From: DASQZJ01 sp035638775
Lineage (GTDB): Bacteria > Pseudomonadota > Gammaproteobacteria > UBA5335 > SLRW01
Assembly (NCBI GenBank): GCA_035638775.1
Contig: DASQZJ010000043.1
Span: 25,650-89,649 of the forward strand
Length of the DNA stretch: 64,000 nucleotides
Direction: 5' to 3'
A program made the position numbers and the translations under genes. The notes under the pieces were generated by a model. It did no database searches. It was not told the DNA's origin and saw nothing but the letters and a program-made list of their open reading frames with translations. The first letter of the stretch is position 1. Each line of letters starts with the position of its first letter. Below, piece after piece: positions 18,408 to 26,682 of this stretch.

Positions 18408-19234
18408 TGACCGCCGGGGGTCCGCTGGCCGGGCTGACCGTGATGGTCACCCGTCCCGCGCGCCAGGCGGGCGGCCTGTGCCGGGCGATCGAGGCCGCCG
18501 GCGGCCGTGCCCTGAGCCTGCCCGGCGTGGAGATCGCCGCACCCCGCGATCCCGCGGACGCGCGCCGGCACCTGGCAAGCGCCGGGGAATACGACTGGCT
18601 GATCTTCGTCAGCCGGAACGCGGTCAGCGAAGCCGCGCCCCTGCTCGGCACACCGCTTGCGGAGCTGGCTCCGCGCGTCGCTGCCGTGGGTCGCGGCACC
18701 GCGGCCGCGCTGGAGCGGGTCGGCTGCGAGCCGGCCGTGCGGCCGGCCGCGGGGGGCGGCAGCGAGGCTCTCCTGGAGCACCCGGCGCTGCGCTCCGTGC
18801 GCGGACGCGCGGTGCTCATCGTGCGGGGCGAGGGCGGCCGCGAGCTGCTCGCCCGAACGCTCGCCGCGCGCGGGGCCCGGGTGGACTACGCGGAAGTCTA
18901 TCGGCGGCGCCGGCCGCGTGCGTCCCGGCAGCGGCTCGAGACGCTCCTCGCGGGCGGTATGCCGCAGGTGGTGACGGCTACCAGTGCCGCGATCCTGGAG
19001 AACCTCGTGGCGATGTTTCCGGCCGGGTCCCTGCGTGAATCGCTGCTTGCGGCGCAACTGGTTGTCGTGAGCGAGCGTATGATAAAAATGGCGCGGACGC
19101 TGGGATTCCGGCGTCCCCCGCTGCTGGCCGATGCCCCGTCTGACGATGCACTGGTGGCGGCGATCGTACGCTGGCGGAAGAGCGACCCGGATCCGGGCGG
19201 GAGCCCCGGCCCCGGGAGCGCGCCGCGGGTGTGA
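18407..19234 (+). CDS. hemD: Uroporphyrinogen-III synthase
   Basis: This 275-residue enzyme closes and inverts ring D of hydroxymethylbilane. Sequence conservation in HemD is low, but it shows the expected VMVTRPARQAGGL start, DWLIFVSRNAV, AAVGRGTAAAL and TATSAAILENL segments. Position directly after hemC with a one-base overlap makes the call firm. The frame is open further upstream inside hemC, so the start was set at the overlapping ATG. Confidence 0.93.
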   Translation: MTAGGPLAGLTVMVTRPARQAGGLCRAIEAAGGRALSLPGVEIAAPRDPADARRHLASAGEYDWLIFVSRNAVSEAAPLLGTPLAELAPRVAAVGRGTAAALERVGCEPAVRPAAGGGSEALLEHPALRSVRGRAVLIVRGEGGRELLARTLAARGARVDYAEVYRRRRPRASRQRLETLLAGGMPQVVTATSAAILENLVAMFPAGSLRESLLAAQLVVVSERMIKMARTLGFRRPPLLADAPSDDALVAAIVRWRKSDPDPGGSPGPGSAPRV

Positions 19235-19235
19235 A

Positions 19236-19263
19236 TCGGACCCGTCCGGCCGGACGGGTCCGA
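19236..19263. other. Perfect 28-bp palindrome between hemD and hemX
   Basis: Two 14-nt arms (TCGGACCCGTCCGG and its exact complement) meet without a spacer, starting 2 nt after the hemD stop and ending 20 nt before hemX. There is no T-run after it, so it is not a standard intrinsic terminator. It could be an RNA hairpin that tunes hemX-hemY expression or a dyad protein site. Confidence 0.6.
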
Positions 19264-19283
19264 CCCTGGACGGAGACGCCGGA

Positions 19284-20390
19284 ATGCCGGATACCGAGGG
19301 GAAGGATCAGCAGAAGGACAAGGCCGGGCCGCCGGAATCCAGGCCTGGCAGGGAGGCCGGGGCGGGCCGAAAGCGCCGCGGGCCGTCGCCGGCGCTGGTG
19401 TTCGCCGCGTTCGCGTTGCTGCTGTCACTCGCCGCCCTGGCGGCCGCCGGCTATCTCTGCTGGCGCGGACGCACCGCGCTGCAGCAGCAGGCCCGCATGG
19501 ACCGCAGCCTGGGACAGCTCAGCGCTGCCCTGGACCGGACCAATCAGGCGCTGGTGACCCGGCAGCAGTTCCGCAGCAGGATCGGCTCCCTGCAGCAGGA
19601 CGTCCAGCAGCTGCAGCAGAAGCTGGGCGCCACCCGGGACCGGCTGCAGAACCTGGAGGCGCTGACCAATGGCGGTCGCCAGGCCTGGCAGCGCGACGAA
19701 GTCGCATACCTGCTCCGGACCGCCAGCCAGACTCTCCAGCTGCGGCACGATCCGGCGGCGGCCCTGCAGGCGCTGCAGCTGGCGGACCAGCGGCTGAAGC
19801 AGATGGGCGACCCGCGGTACCTGCCGGTGCGCAAGGCGATTGCCGACGAGATGACCGCGCTGCGCGCGGTGCCCAGGCCGGACGTGACGGGCATGGCGAT
19901 GCAGCTCGACAGCCTGTCCCGGCATGCGCAGGAGTGGCCGCTGGCGAACCCCGCCCGGCCCCGCCCTCCCGGCACCGCCGGCTCGCCGGCAACGCCGTCG
20001 GCTGCCGGCCCGTGGTGGCAGCGGGCCTGGCAGTCGGTCGTGGGCGTGTTCCGCCAGATGGTCGTGATTCGTCACCATGCCAAGCCCATTCAGCCGCTGG
20101 TGCCGCCCGAGGAGGCCCAGCTGGTGCGCGGTATCGCGGCCCTGCGACTGGACTCCGCCCGCAGCGCCCTGCTGCGGCGCGACGCGAAACTCTATGACGC
20201 CCAGCTGGCATCGGCCCGCAGCTGGATCGAGCGCTACTTCGACCACAAGGCGGCCTCCGTGCAGGCGGCTCTCGCCGGGCTGCAGAAACTGCAGGCGGCG
20301 AAGCTGGCGCCGAAGCTGCCCGACCTCTCCGGCTCGCTGGAGAAGCTCCAGCATACGCCGCGCCCGGGCAGCGGAGGGCAGGGACAATGA
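19284..20390 (+). CDS. hemX: HemX-like membrane protein of the heme operon
   Basis: A 368-residue protein anchored by one helix (ALVFAAFALLLSLAALAAAGYL, about residues 34-56). An acidic/basic cytoplasmic leader precedes it and a long periplasmic coiled coil rich in Gln and Leu follows (residues about 60-130). The family carries an old label of uroporphyrinogen-III methyltransferase, but no SAM-binding motif is seen here, and a structural or regulatory role in heme synthesis is more likely. It overlaps hemY by ATGA. Confidence 0.88.
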   Translation: MPDTEGKDQQKDKAGPPESRPGREAGAGRKRRGPSPALVFAAFALLLSLAALAAAGYLCWRGRTALQQQARMDRSLGQLSAALDRTNQALVTRQQFRSRIGSLQQDVQQLQQKLGATRDRLQNLEALTNGGRQAWQRDEVAYLLRTASQTLQLRHDPAAALQALQLADQRLKQMGDPRYLPVRKAIADEMTALRAVPRPDVTGMAMQLDSLSRHAQEWPLANPARPRPPGTAGSPATPSAAGPWWQRAWQSVVGVFRQMVVIRHHAKPIQPLVPPEEAQLVRGIAALRLDSARSALLRRDAKLYDAQLASARSWIERYFDHKAASVQAALAGLQKLQAAKLAPKLPDLSGSLEKLQHTPRPGSGGQGQ

Positions 20391-21583
20391 GAGCGGCGCT
20401 GCTGATCCTGGTGGTGCTGGCGGCCAGCGTCGTGCTGAGCCTCGTGCTCCATCATGACAACGGCTACGTCCTGCTCAGCTACGGCCAGTGGAGCCTCGAG
20501 ACGTCGCTGGTGGTGTTCGTGGCCGGTATGTTGCTGCTCTACAGCGGCTGGCACATCGCCTGGCGCGTGCTGGCGGGGACCGCCGCACTGCCGGGGCAGC
20601 TGGGCGCCTGGCGGGAGACGCGCCGCCAGAGGCGCGCGCGCCGTGCCCTCAACCGCGGCCTGATCAAGATGAACGAGGGCCACTGGCGCGATGCCGAGAA
20701 GACCCTGACCCAGGGGGCAGAGCACGCCGAGACCCCCCTGCTGAACTACCTGGCCGCCGCCCGCGCCGCCCAGCTCCAGCGCGCCGACGACCGACGGGAC
20801 CAGTACCTGCGCAAGGCCTACGAGTGCACCACCGAGGGCCGCACGGCGGTCCTGATCACCCAGGCGGAGCTGCAGATCGACCACCAGCAGTACGAACAGG
20901 CGCTCGCCACGCTGACCAACCTGCGGGAACGGGCGGCGTCCCACACCCAGATCCTGATGCTGCTGATGCGGTGCTACGTGGCGCTGCGCGACTGGAACCA
21001 GCTGCGCCAGCTGCTTCCACGACTGCGCCAGCACCGGCTGCTGTCGGAGCAGCGCCTCGACGAACTCGCCGCGGAAGCTTATGGCGAGTTGCTCGACAGC
21101 GCGGTCCGCCGACGCGACGCCGCCGGCCTGCGCAGCCTTTGGAAGGAGCTTCCGCGGGAGCTGCAGCGGCGCCCGGAGCTGGTCCGTGCGTACGCGCGTG
21201 CACTGCACGCGCTGGACCAGGACGCCGAAGCCGCCGCTTTCATCGAGCAGCGGCTCAAGCGGGATCTGGACGACGAGCTGGCGCGGCTCTACGGGGAGCT
21301 GCACACGGACGACGATTCCCGCCGCCTGGCCCAGGCGGAGGGATGGATCCGGCGCTACGGGGATCAGCCGGCACTGCTGCTGGCTGCCGCCCGCCTGTGC
21401 ATGCGGGGCGAGATCTGGGGCAAGGCGCGCCAGTACCTGGAAGGCAGCATCCACAACGGCCCCGTGGTCGAGGCCTACCAGGAGCTTGGCCGCCTGCTGC
21501 GCCGCCTGGGCGAGAACGACGCCAGCCACGAGGCCTTCGAGGCCGGGCTGGGGCTGGCGGTGGCGGAGAAGAAGGAGCCCTGA
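20387..21583 (+). CDS. hemY: HemY-type TPR membrane protein
   Basis: A 398-residue protein with two N-terminal membrane helices (AALLILVVLAASVVLSLVL and TSLVVFVAGMLLLYSGWHIA). A helical tetratricopeptide-type domain (residues about 90-390) follows. This is the proteobacterial HemY of the hemCDXY operon, not the Gram-positive protoporphyrinogen oxidase of the same name. Its role is thought to be in late heme assembly at the membrane. It is translationally coupled to hemX and is the last gene of the operon. Confidence 0.92.
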   Translation: MRAALLILVVLAASVVLSLVLHHDNGYVLLSYGQWSLETSLVVFVAGMLLLYSGWHIAWRVLAGTAALPGQLGAWRETRRQRRARRALNRGLIKMNEGHWRDAEKTLTQGAEHAETPLLNYLAAARAAQLQRADDRRDQYLRKAYECTTEGRTAVLITQAELQIDHQQYEQALATLTNLRERAASHTQILMLLMRCYVALRDWNQLRQLLPRLRQHRLLSEQRLDELAAEAYGELLDSAVRRRDAAGLRSLWKELPRELQRRPELVRAYARALHALDQDAEAAAFIEQRLKRDLDDELARLYGELHTDDDSRRLAQAEGWIRRYGDQPALLLAAARLCMRGEIWGKARQYLEGSIHNGPVVEAYQELGRLLRRLGENDASHEAFEAGLGLAVAEKKEP

Positions 21584-21619
21584 GTGGCCGGTCCGGAGCC
21601 CGTCTCCGCAACGCGGACG

Positions 21620-22414
21620 TCAGCCGGCGACGTTCTTGATCAGCATCAGCGTTCCGGTCACCAGGATGAACACGGCGAAGATCCGCTGCATCTGCGGCCC
21701 GCCGATGCGCCGGCCGGCCGCGATGCCGCCGCCGAGACCGAGCACCCCGCCGGCGATGAACAGCAGGGTGATCCGCGGGTCCGGGGCGTGCAGCAGCAGG
21801 CTGCTGTAGAGGACCGCGGAGGCCGCGATGATCGCGATCGCCAGCAGCGACGTGGCCACCGCCCGGTGGATCGACATGCCGGTGGTGAGCATCAGGGCGG
21901 GCACGATCAGGAAGCCGCCGCCGACGCCGAACAGCCCCGAGAGCATCCCGGTCGCCAGGCCCACGCCGCCCAGGCGAAGCAGGTTCGCGGGGTGGCGCAG
22001 GTGCTCGCGGATCGAGGCCGCGGTCGCCGGTTCTTCCGCCCCGCCGCTCTCGTCGCCTCTTCGCCCGGCCCGGTGCCACATCCAGACCGCGACCACGACC
22101 ATCAGCACGGCAAAGCCCGACAGCAGCACGGCATCCGGCAGGCGCGCGCCGATCCTGGCACCGAGCGGCGCCCCGAAGATGCCCGCCAGCGAGAACAGCA
22201 GACCCGTCACCACTGCGGCCTCGCGGCGCCGGATACGCTCAATGGCGCCGATTGCGGAGGTCGCTCCGACCGAGGCCAGCGAGATCACCACCGCCTCGTG
22301 GCCGGGGACCCCGAGGCCGTAGACCAGCAGCGGCACCGCGAAGATCGAGCCCCCGCCGCCGGTCAGGCCGAGAGAGAAGCCAACGATCGTTCCGTAGAGA
22401 ATGGGCAGGAGCAT
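21620..22414 (-). CDS. TSUP-family (TauE/SafE) permease
   Basis: A polytopic membrane protein (264 residues) with about eight hydrophobic segments. It carries the family repeats GFSLGLTGGGGSIFAVPLLVYG near the N-terminus and GMLSGLFGVGGGFLIVPAL in the second half. TSUP permeases move sulfur-containing anions such as sulfite or sulfoacetate. It is convergent with hemY and single. A dyad over its putative promoter suggests control by a repressor. Confidence 0.9.
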   Translation of the reverse strand: MLLPILYGTIVGFSLGLTGGGGSIFAVPLLVYGLGVPGHEAVVISLASVGATSAIGAIERIRRREAAVVTGLLFSLAGIFGAPLGARIGARLPDAVLLSGFAVLMVVVAVWMWHRAGRRGDESGGAEEPATAASIREHLRHPANLLRLGGVGLATGMLSGLFGVGGGFLIVPALMLTTGMSIHRAVATSLLAIAIIAASAVLYSSLLLHAPDPRITLLFIAGGVLGLGGGIAAGRRIGGPQMQRIFAVFILVTGTLMLIKNVAG

Positions 22415-22466
22415 GCGACCTCGCGGATGCCACGGCTGCGCGGAGGTTCATTCCGCGACGAATATG

Positions 22467-22488
22467 AGTATATTCTAATTTTAGGATA
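22467..22488 (-). promoter_or_regulatory. Putative promoter and overlapping inverted-repeat operator of the TSUP gene
   Basis: Read on the minus strand, TATACT (22472-22467) is a good -10 box 52 nt before the TSUP start; the -35 is poor. Overlapping it is the inverted repeat TATTCTAA-TT-TTAGGATA (22471-22488, 7 of 8 positions paired). This is an AT-rich island in a GC-rich chromosome. ArsR-type sulfur sensors such as BigR/SqrR/YgaV bind AT-rich dyads near genes of this permease family, so such an operator is plausible here, but no regulator gene is adjacent. Confidence 0.4.
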
Positions 22489-22536
22489 CGCACATCCGCC
22501 CCGCGATGCGGGGCGCCGGCCCGCGGCCGAAACCGG

Positions 22537-23442
22537 TCAGGCGGGAAAGACGGCTTCCGCGTCGAACACCGGGCCGTCGACGCAGACCCGTTTCATGGCC
22601 GGGCCGGCGGGGGTGGCGACCCGCACCACGCAGCCGGCGCAGCCGCCCACGGCACAGGCCATGTACTCTTCCAGCGAGAGCTGGCAGGGCAGCCCGAACT
22701 CACGCGCCAGCGCGGCCGCGGCGGCCAGCATGGGCTCGGGACCGCAGGCGAACACTTGCACCTGCGCCAGGGCGTCCGCTTCCAGCCCGCCCAGCCAGCG
22801 CCGCGCGAGGTCGGTGACGTAGCCCTCGTGGCAGCCGGGAAAGCCCTGCAGGCTGGCCAGGCGACTGGGGACCTCCCAGCCCTCCAGCAGCGGCATCGCG
22901 GCGATCACCCCGGCCGGCATGCCGGGAACCATCAGCGTCGAGGGGCGGGCCCGGAAGGGGAACGGCACCTCGGAGCCCATGATCACCAGCGGCTTCCATC
23001 CCGTTTCCCTGTCCTGTCGCATCGCGTCGGCCAGGAACACCATCGGCGGAATGCCCACACCGCCCCCCAGCAGCAGCGGACGGCGCCGGAGCGGGTCGGG
23101 CGAGAACGGCCGACCGATCGGGCCCATCATGCTGAGTACCTCGCCCGCACCCCGCTGGGCCAGCAGGCGCGTGCCCTCCCCGACGACCTTGTACAGGAAC
23201 TGCACCCAGCCTTCCTCGGGCGAGACACGCATGATGGACAGCGGCCGGCGCATCGGCAACGCGGGATCGCAGCGAAGATGGGCGAAGCTCCCGGGCCGTG
23301 CGGCCGCGGCGCAGCGGGGCGCACGCACGCGCAGGATGTACTGTGCACCCGGATACGGCTGGTGCCCCAGCACCTTCGCGTCCTCGACCAGGATGCTGCC
23401 GCGGCGGCTCGCGGTCCCCGGCGTCGCGGCGTTCGCGCTCAT
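22537..23442 (-). CDS. PyrK-like dihydroorotate dehydrogenase electron-transfer subunit
   Basis: A 301-residue FAD/NAD and 2Fe-2S reductase of the PyrK type. The FAD domain has MRRPLSIMRV. The nucleotide part has GGGVGIPPMVFLA and FACGPEPML. A C-terminal cluster motif C-x4-C-x2-C with a later Cys (ACAVGGCAGC then RVCVDGPVF) binds 2Fe-2S. In class 1B enzymes this subunit passes electrons from dihydroorotate oxidation to NAD. Its PyrD partner is not in the window. The ATG overlaps the stop of the pyrX gene, which places it as the last gene of the pyrB-pyrX operon. Confidence 0.87.
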   Translation of the reverse strand: MSANAATPGTASRRGSILVEDAKVLGHQPYPGAQYILRVRAPRCAAAARPGSFAHLRCDPALPMRRPLSIMRVSPEEGWVQFLYKVVGEGTRLLAQRGAGEVLSMMGPIGRPFSPDPLRRRPLLLGGGVGIPPMVFLADAMRQDRETGWKPLVIMGSEVPFPFRARPSTLMVPGMPAGVIAAMPLLEGWEVPSRLASLQGFPGCHEGYVTDLARRWLGGLEADALAQVQVFACGPEPMLAAAAALAREFGLPCQLSLEEYMACAVGGCAGCVVRVATPAGPAMKRVCVDGPVFDAEAVFPA

Positions 23443-24719
23443 GGGTCGTGCCCGTCCCAGACCGTCTCGCCGGCGACCAGGGTGTGCAGCACGCGTCCCG
23501 GGAGCTCGCGTCCCAGGAACGGGGAGTTGTGCCCCCCGCTGTGCATGTCCCCGCTTCGCAGCACCCGGCGGAATTCCGGGTCGACGATGCACAGGTCGGC
23601 CGGTGCGCCGGGACCGAGGTGGCCGCCCGCAAGGCCGAGCAGCCGCGCCGGCCCCAGGCTGAGCCGCTCGACCAGCCCCGCCGGGTCGAGCAGGCCCTGT
23701 TCGACCAGCGTCAGTGCCAGGCCGAGAAGGGTGTCGAGGCCGGATGCGCCCGGTGCGGTGGCGCCGAACGGCGCACGCTTCGCATCGCCGCCCAGGGGCC
23801 GGTGATCGGCACACACGATGCCCAGCGTGCCGTCGGCCACGCCGGCGCGCAGGACCTGGCGGTCGTCCTCGCCGCGCAGGGGCGGAACCAGGTGGCAGCT
23901 GGTGTCGAAGCCCTCGATATCGCGGTCGGTGAGGAGCAGGTTGTGGGCCGCCACGTCCGCGGTCACGGGCAGGCCGCTCTCCCGGGCCCGGCGCACCTGG
24001 TCGACCGCGTCGGCCGCCGACAGCCGGCAGAAGTGCACCCGGGCGCCGGTGAGCTCGATCAGCGCCAGGTCGCGGGCGACGCCGATGACCTCCGCGGCCG
24101 GTGGAATCCCGGGGAGCCCGAGCCGGGTGGCCACCTCGCCCTCGTGCACGCAGCCCCCTTCCGAGAGTCCGGGGTCCTGGGGGTGCAGCAGCACGGGCAG
24201 GTTGTGGCTGGACGCGTACTCGAGCGCGCGTCGCAGGATCAGGCTGTTGGGGACCGGCCGGCGGCCGTTGCTCATGGCGGGGCAGCCCGTCTCGCGCAGG
24301 GCGCCCATCTCGGTCAGGTGCTCGCCGTCCAGGCCGCGGGTCAGGGCGCCCAGGGTCACCACCCGCGCGCGGCCGTGGCGGGCGGCGTGCAGGTGGATCA
24401 GCTCGGCGGCCGCCGGCGTGTCGATGCAGGGGGCCAGGTCCGGAGGGGTGCAAAGCGTGGTGATGCCGCCCGCCACGGCCGCGAGGGTCTCGCGCCGCAG
24501 GGCGTCCGCGGGATCACCGCCGCCCAGGTGCGCGCTGAGCTCGATCAGGCCGGGCAGCACCAGGCACCCGCGCGCATCGATCTCGCGCTCGGCGCGGAAG
24601 CCGCGCGGTGCACGTCCGACGCCGGCGACGCGTCCCTGGTCCAGGTAGAGGTCCAGCTCGCCGTCCCGGTCCTGGGCCGGGTCGACCAGGCGTCCGCCGC
24701 GGATGCGGATGCGTGTCAT
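23439..24719 (-). CDS. pyrX: Dihydroorotase-like protein, probably non-catalytic (PyrX type)
   Basis: A 426-residue amidohydrolase-fold protein aligned with dihydroorotase throughout (PGLIEL, GGITTLCTPP, ADHRPLG). The metal-binding HxH of active enzymes after PGLID is Ser-Ala-His here (residues 62-64), and the later DHAPH segment is altered to DHRPL. In Pseudomonas the gene after pyrB encodes such an inactive homologue, needed to assemble the aspartate transcarbamoylase holoenzyme. The position and the lost ligand fit that role. It overlaps pyrB and the PyrK-like gene by ATGA on each side. An active pyrC must be elsewhere. Confidence 0.85.
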   Translation of the reverse strand: MTRIRIRGGRLVDPAQDRDGELDLYLDQGRVAGVGRAPRGFRAEREIDARGCLVLPGLIELSAHLGGGDPADALRRETLAAVAGGITTLCTPPDLAPCIDTPAAAELIHLHAARHGRARVVTLGALTRGLDGEHLTEMGALRETGCPAMSNGRRPVPNSLILRRALEYASSHNLPVLLHPQDPGLSEGGCVHEGEVATRLGLPGIPPAAEVIGVARDLALIELTGARVHFCRLSAADAVDQVRRARESGLPVTADVAAHNLLLTDRDIEGFDTSCHLVPPLRGEDDRQVLRAGVADGTLGIVCADHRPLGGDAKRAPFGATAPGASGLDTLLGLALTLVEQGLLDPAGLVERLSLGPARLLGLAGGHLGPGAPADLCIVDPEFRRVLRSGDMHSGGHNSPFLGRELPGRVLHTLVAGETVWDGHDP

Positions 24720-25678
24720 CCGGCCTCCCCCCCGCGACTGCCGAGCGTCATCGCCATCACCGCCATGCGTACGGCGATGCCGTTGGTGACCTGCTGCAGG
24801 ATCACCGAGCGCGGGCCGTCGGCGACCTCGGAGGCGATTTCGACCCCGCGATTGATCGGGCCCGGGTGCATCACGATGGCGTCGTCGCGGGTCCTGCGCA
24901 GGCGCTCGGGCGTGAGACCGTAATAGCGGAAGTATTCCGCTTCGCTGGGCAGGTGGGCGCCCCGCATGCGCTCGCGCTGCAGGCGCAGGGTGACGACCAC
25001 GTCGGAGCCTTCCAGGGCGGGCTCCAGCCGGTGATAGACCTTTACCCCCAGCTCCTCGATGTTGCGGGGAAGCAGCGTCGCCGGCGCGGCGACGCGGATC
25101 TCGGGCACGCCGAGGGCCCGCAGCACGTGGATCTGCGAGCGTGCCACGCGGGAGTGGAGAATGTCGCCGACGATGGTCACGACCAGGTTCTCGAGGTCGG
25201 GACGCCGGGTGCGGATGGTGAACGCGTCCAGCAGCGCCTGCGTAGGGTGGGCGTGGTAGCCGTCGCCGGCGTTGAGCACGCTGACGTGGGGCGCGGCGTG
25301 CTGGGCGAAGAAATGCGCGGCTCCGCTCTGGTTGTGGCGGACCACGAACATGTCGACCTGCATCGCCTCGAGGTTGCGCAGCGTATCCAGCAGCGTTTCG
25401 CCCTTGCGCGTGGAGGAGTGTTCGATGTCGAGATTGAGCACGTCCGCCGACAGGCGCTTGGCTGCCAGCTCGAAGGTCATGCGCGTGCGCGTGCTGGGCT
25501 CGAAGAACAGGTTCACGACGGTCCTGCCCCGCAGCAGCGGAACCTTCTTGACGGGGCGCTCGGTCACGGAGATGAACGATTCGGCGGTGTCGAGAATGGC
25601 GGTGATCAGGTCCCGGGACAGGCCTTCGATGGTGAGCAGATGCCTCAGCCGTCCGGATTCGTCTACCTGTAGATCCAT
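24716..25678 (-). CDS. pyrB: Aspartate carbamoyltransferase catalytic chain
   Basis: The enzyme (320 residues) forms carbamoyl aspartate from carbamoyl phosphate and aspartate. It contains the carbamoyl-phosphate signature STRTRMTFELA, the HPTQALLDAFT segment and the MHPGPINRG C-terminal motif. The N-terminal arm (LQVDESGRLRHLLTIEGL) is longer than in E. coli and typical of the class whose catalytic chains assemble with dihydroorotase-like chains. It is followed by pyrX with a 4-nt overlap and preceded by pyrR. Confidence 0.96.
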   Translation of the reverse strand: MDLQVDESGRLRHLLTIEGLSRDLITAILDTAESFISVTERPVKKVPLLRGRTVVNLFFEPSTRTRMTFELAAKRLSADVLNLDIEHSSTRKGETLLDTLRNLEAMQVDMFVVRHNQSGAAHFFAQHAAPHVSVLNAGDGYHAHPTQALLDAFTIRTRRPDLENLVVTIVGDILHSRVARSQIHVLRALGVPEIRVAAPATLLPRNIEELGVKVYHRLEPALEGSDVVVTLRLQRERMRGAHLPSEAEYFRYYGLTPERLRRTRDDAIVMHPGPINRGVEIASEVADGPRSVILQQVTNGIAVRMAVMAMTLGSRGGEAG

Positions 25679-25715
25679 GTTCTCCGTATTCCGCGCCCCC
25701 GGCCGCGGGCGGTCG

Positions 25716-26240
25716 TCAGGATGCGCCGACCAGGTGGAGCTCCAGCGGGTCCGGGCCGTACAGTTTAATGTGTTCGTGCGCGCCCGGCGAGCAGCGCCTG
25801 CCGGCGACGTCGGGACTGACGGGCAGCTCCCGTCCGCTGCGCTGTACCAGCACGGCCAGCCGCACGCTCGCGGGGCGGCCGTAGTCGAAGATCTCGTTCA
25901 GCGCCGCACGCACGGTGCGCCCGGTGTAGAGCACATCGTCGACCAGGACGATCTCGCGGTCCTCGACCTCGAACGGGAGCCGGGATGGCCGCACGCGGGG
26001 CTGCATCCCGATGCGGCTGAAGTCGTCGCGATAGAAGCTGATGTCCAGCGTGCCGATCTCGGGCGCCACCGTCCTGCGCGCCGCCAGCCGGGGATGCAGG
26101 CGCTGTGCCAGCCAGAATCCGCCGGTATGGATGCCGACCACCCCGGGCGGCTGCGCCGCGTCCGGCCCGAGCAGCCCGACCAGCTCGTCGGCGAGAGCCT
26201 CGAGCACGTCGTCGATCTCGGCCTCATCCATGAGCTTCAT
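25716..26240 (-). CDS. pyrR: PyrR-type uracil phosphoribosyltransferase/regulator
   Basis: A 174-residue phosphoribosyltransferase-fold protein with the PRPP motif VLVDDVLYTGRT and a DISFYRDDFS segment typical of PyrR. In Gram-positives PyrR attenuates pyr transcription by binding leader RNA; in Pseudomonas the homologue also sits upstream of pyrB. No clear anti-terminator/terminator pair was seen in the 37-nt gap to pyrB, so an attenuation role is uncertain. It overlaps ruvX by 17 nt. Confidence 0.92.
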   Translation of the reverse strand: MKLMDEAEIDDVLEALADELVGLLGPDAAQPPGVVGIHTGGFWLAQRLHPRLAARRTVAPEIGTLDISFYRDDFSRIGMQPRVRPSRLPFEVEDREIVLVDDVLYTGRTVRAALNEIFDYGRPASVRLAVLVQRSGRELPVSPDVAGRRCSPGAHEHIKLYGPDPLELHLVGAS

Positions 26241-26682
26241 CGGGTTGCTCCATGAAAGTTTCGAGGATCAGGACCGCCGCCAGCGCGTCGACCTCGCCGC
26301 GGCGGATGCGCCGGCGCCGCCCCGCGCTCCGCGCCCGGCGCAGGCGCTCGCGTGCCTCGATCGAGCTCAGACGCTCGTCCACCAGGCGGACCGGGAGTCC
26401 GAACCGGCCGTGCAGGCGGTCCGCGAAGCGCCGCGCGGCCTCCGTGAGCGCGTGCGGCGTGCCGTCCATGGACAGCGGCAGGCCGACCACCAGCAAGTCC
26501 GGCCGCCACTCGTCGATGAGCTCACCGACCGCGGTCATCAACGCCTCACGGGAACGCCGCGTCAACGTGCCGAGGGGACGCCCGGAGCCGGCGGCGGGCC
26601 GGGCCACGGCGACCCCGATGCGCCGTTCGCCGTAATCGAATCCCAGCAGCGTGCCGTGATGCACGGCCGGGAATTCAGGCAT
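26224..26682 (-). CDS. ruvX: YqgF/RuvX-family RNase H-fold nuclease
   Basis: This 152-residue protein belongs to the YqgF family (putative Holliday junction resolvase or 16S pre-rRNA 5' nuclease). It has the first catalytic Asp (D16) in LGFDYGERRIGVAVA, PLSMDG, and the C-terminal DALAAVLIL segment with its conserved Asp. The gene is nested in the yqgE-ruvX-pyrR-pyrB order known from Pseudomonas and overlaps both neighbours. Confidence 0.94.
   Translation of the reverse strand: MPEFPAVHHGTLLGFDYGERRIGVAVARPAAGSGRPLGTLTRRSREALMTAVGELIDEWRPDLLVVGLPLSMDGTPHALTEAARRFADRLHGRFGLPVRLVDERLSSIEARERLRRARSAGRRRRIRRGEVDALAAVLILETFMEQPDEAHG

Noticed and set aside
17463..20390. Reading hemX as an active uroporphyrinogen-III methyltransferase
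   Set aside because: No SAM-binding motifs are present; the protein is one membrane helix plus a coiled coil, so the old label was not adopted.
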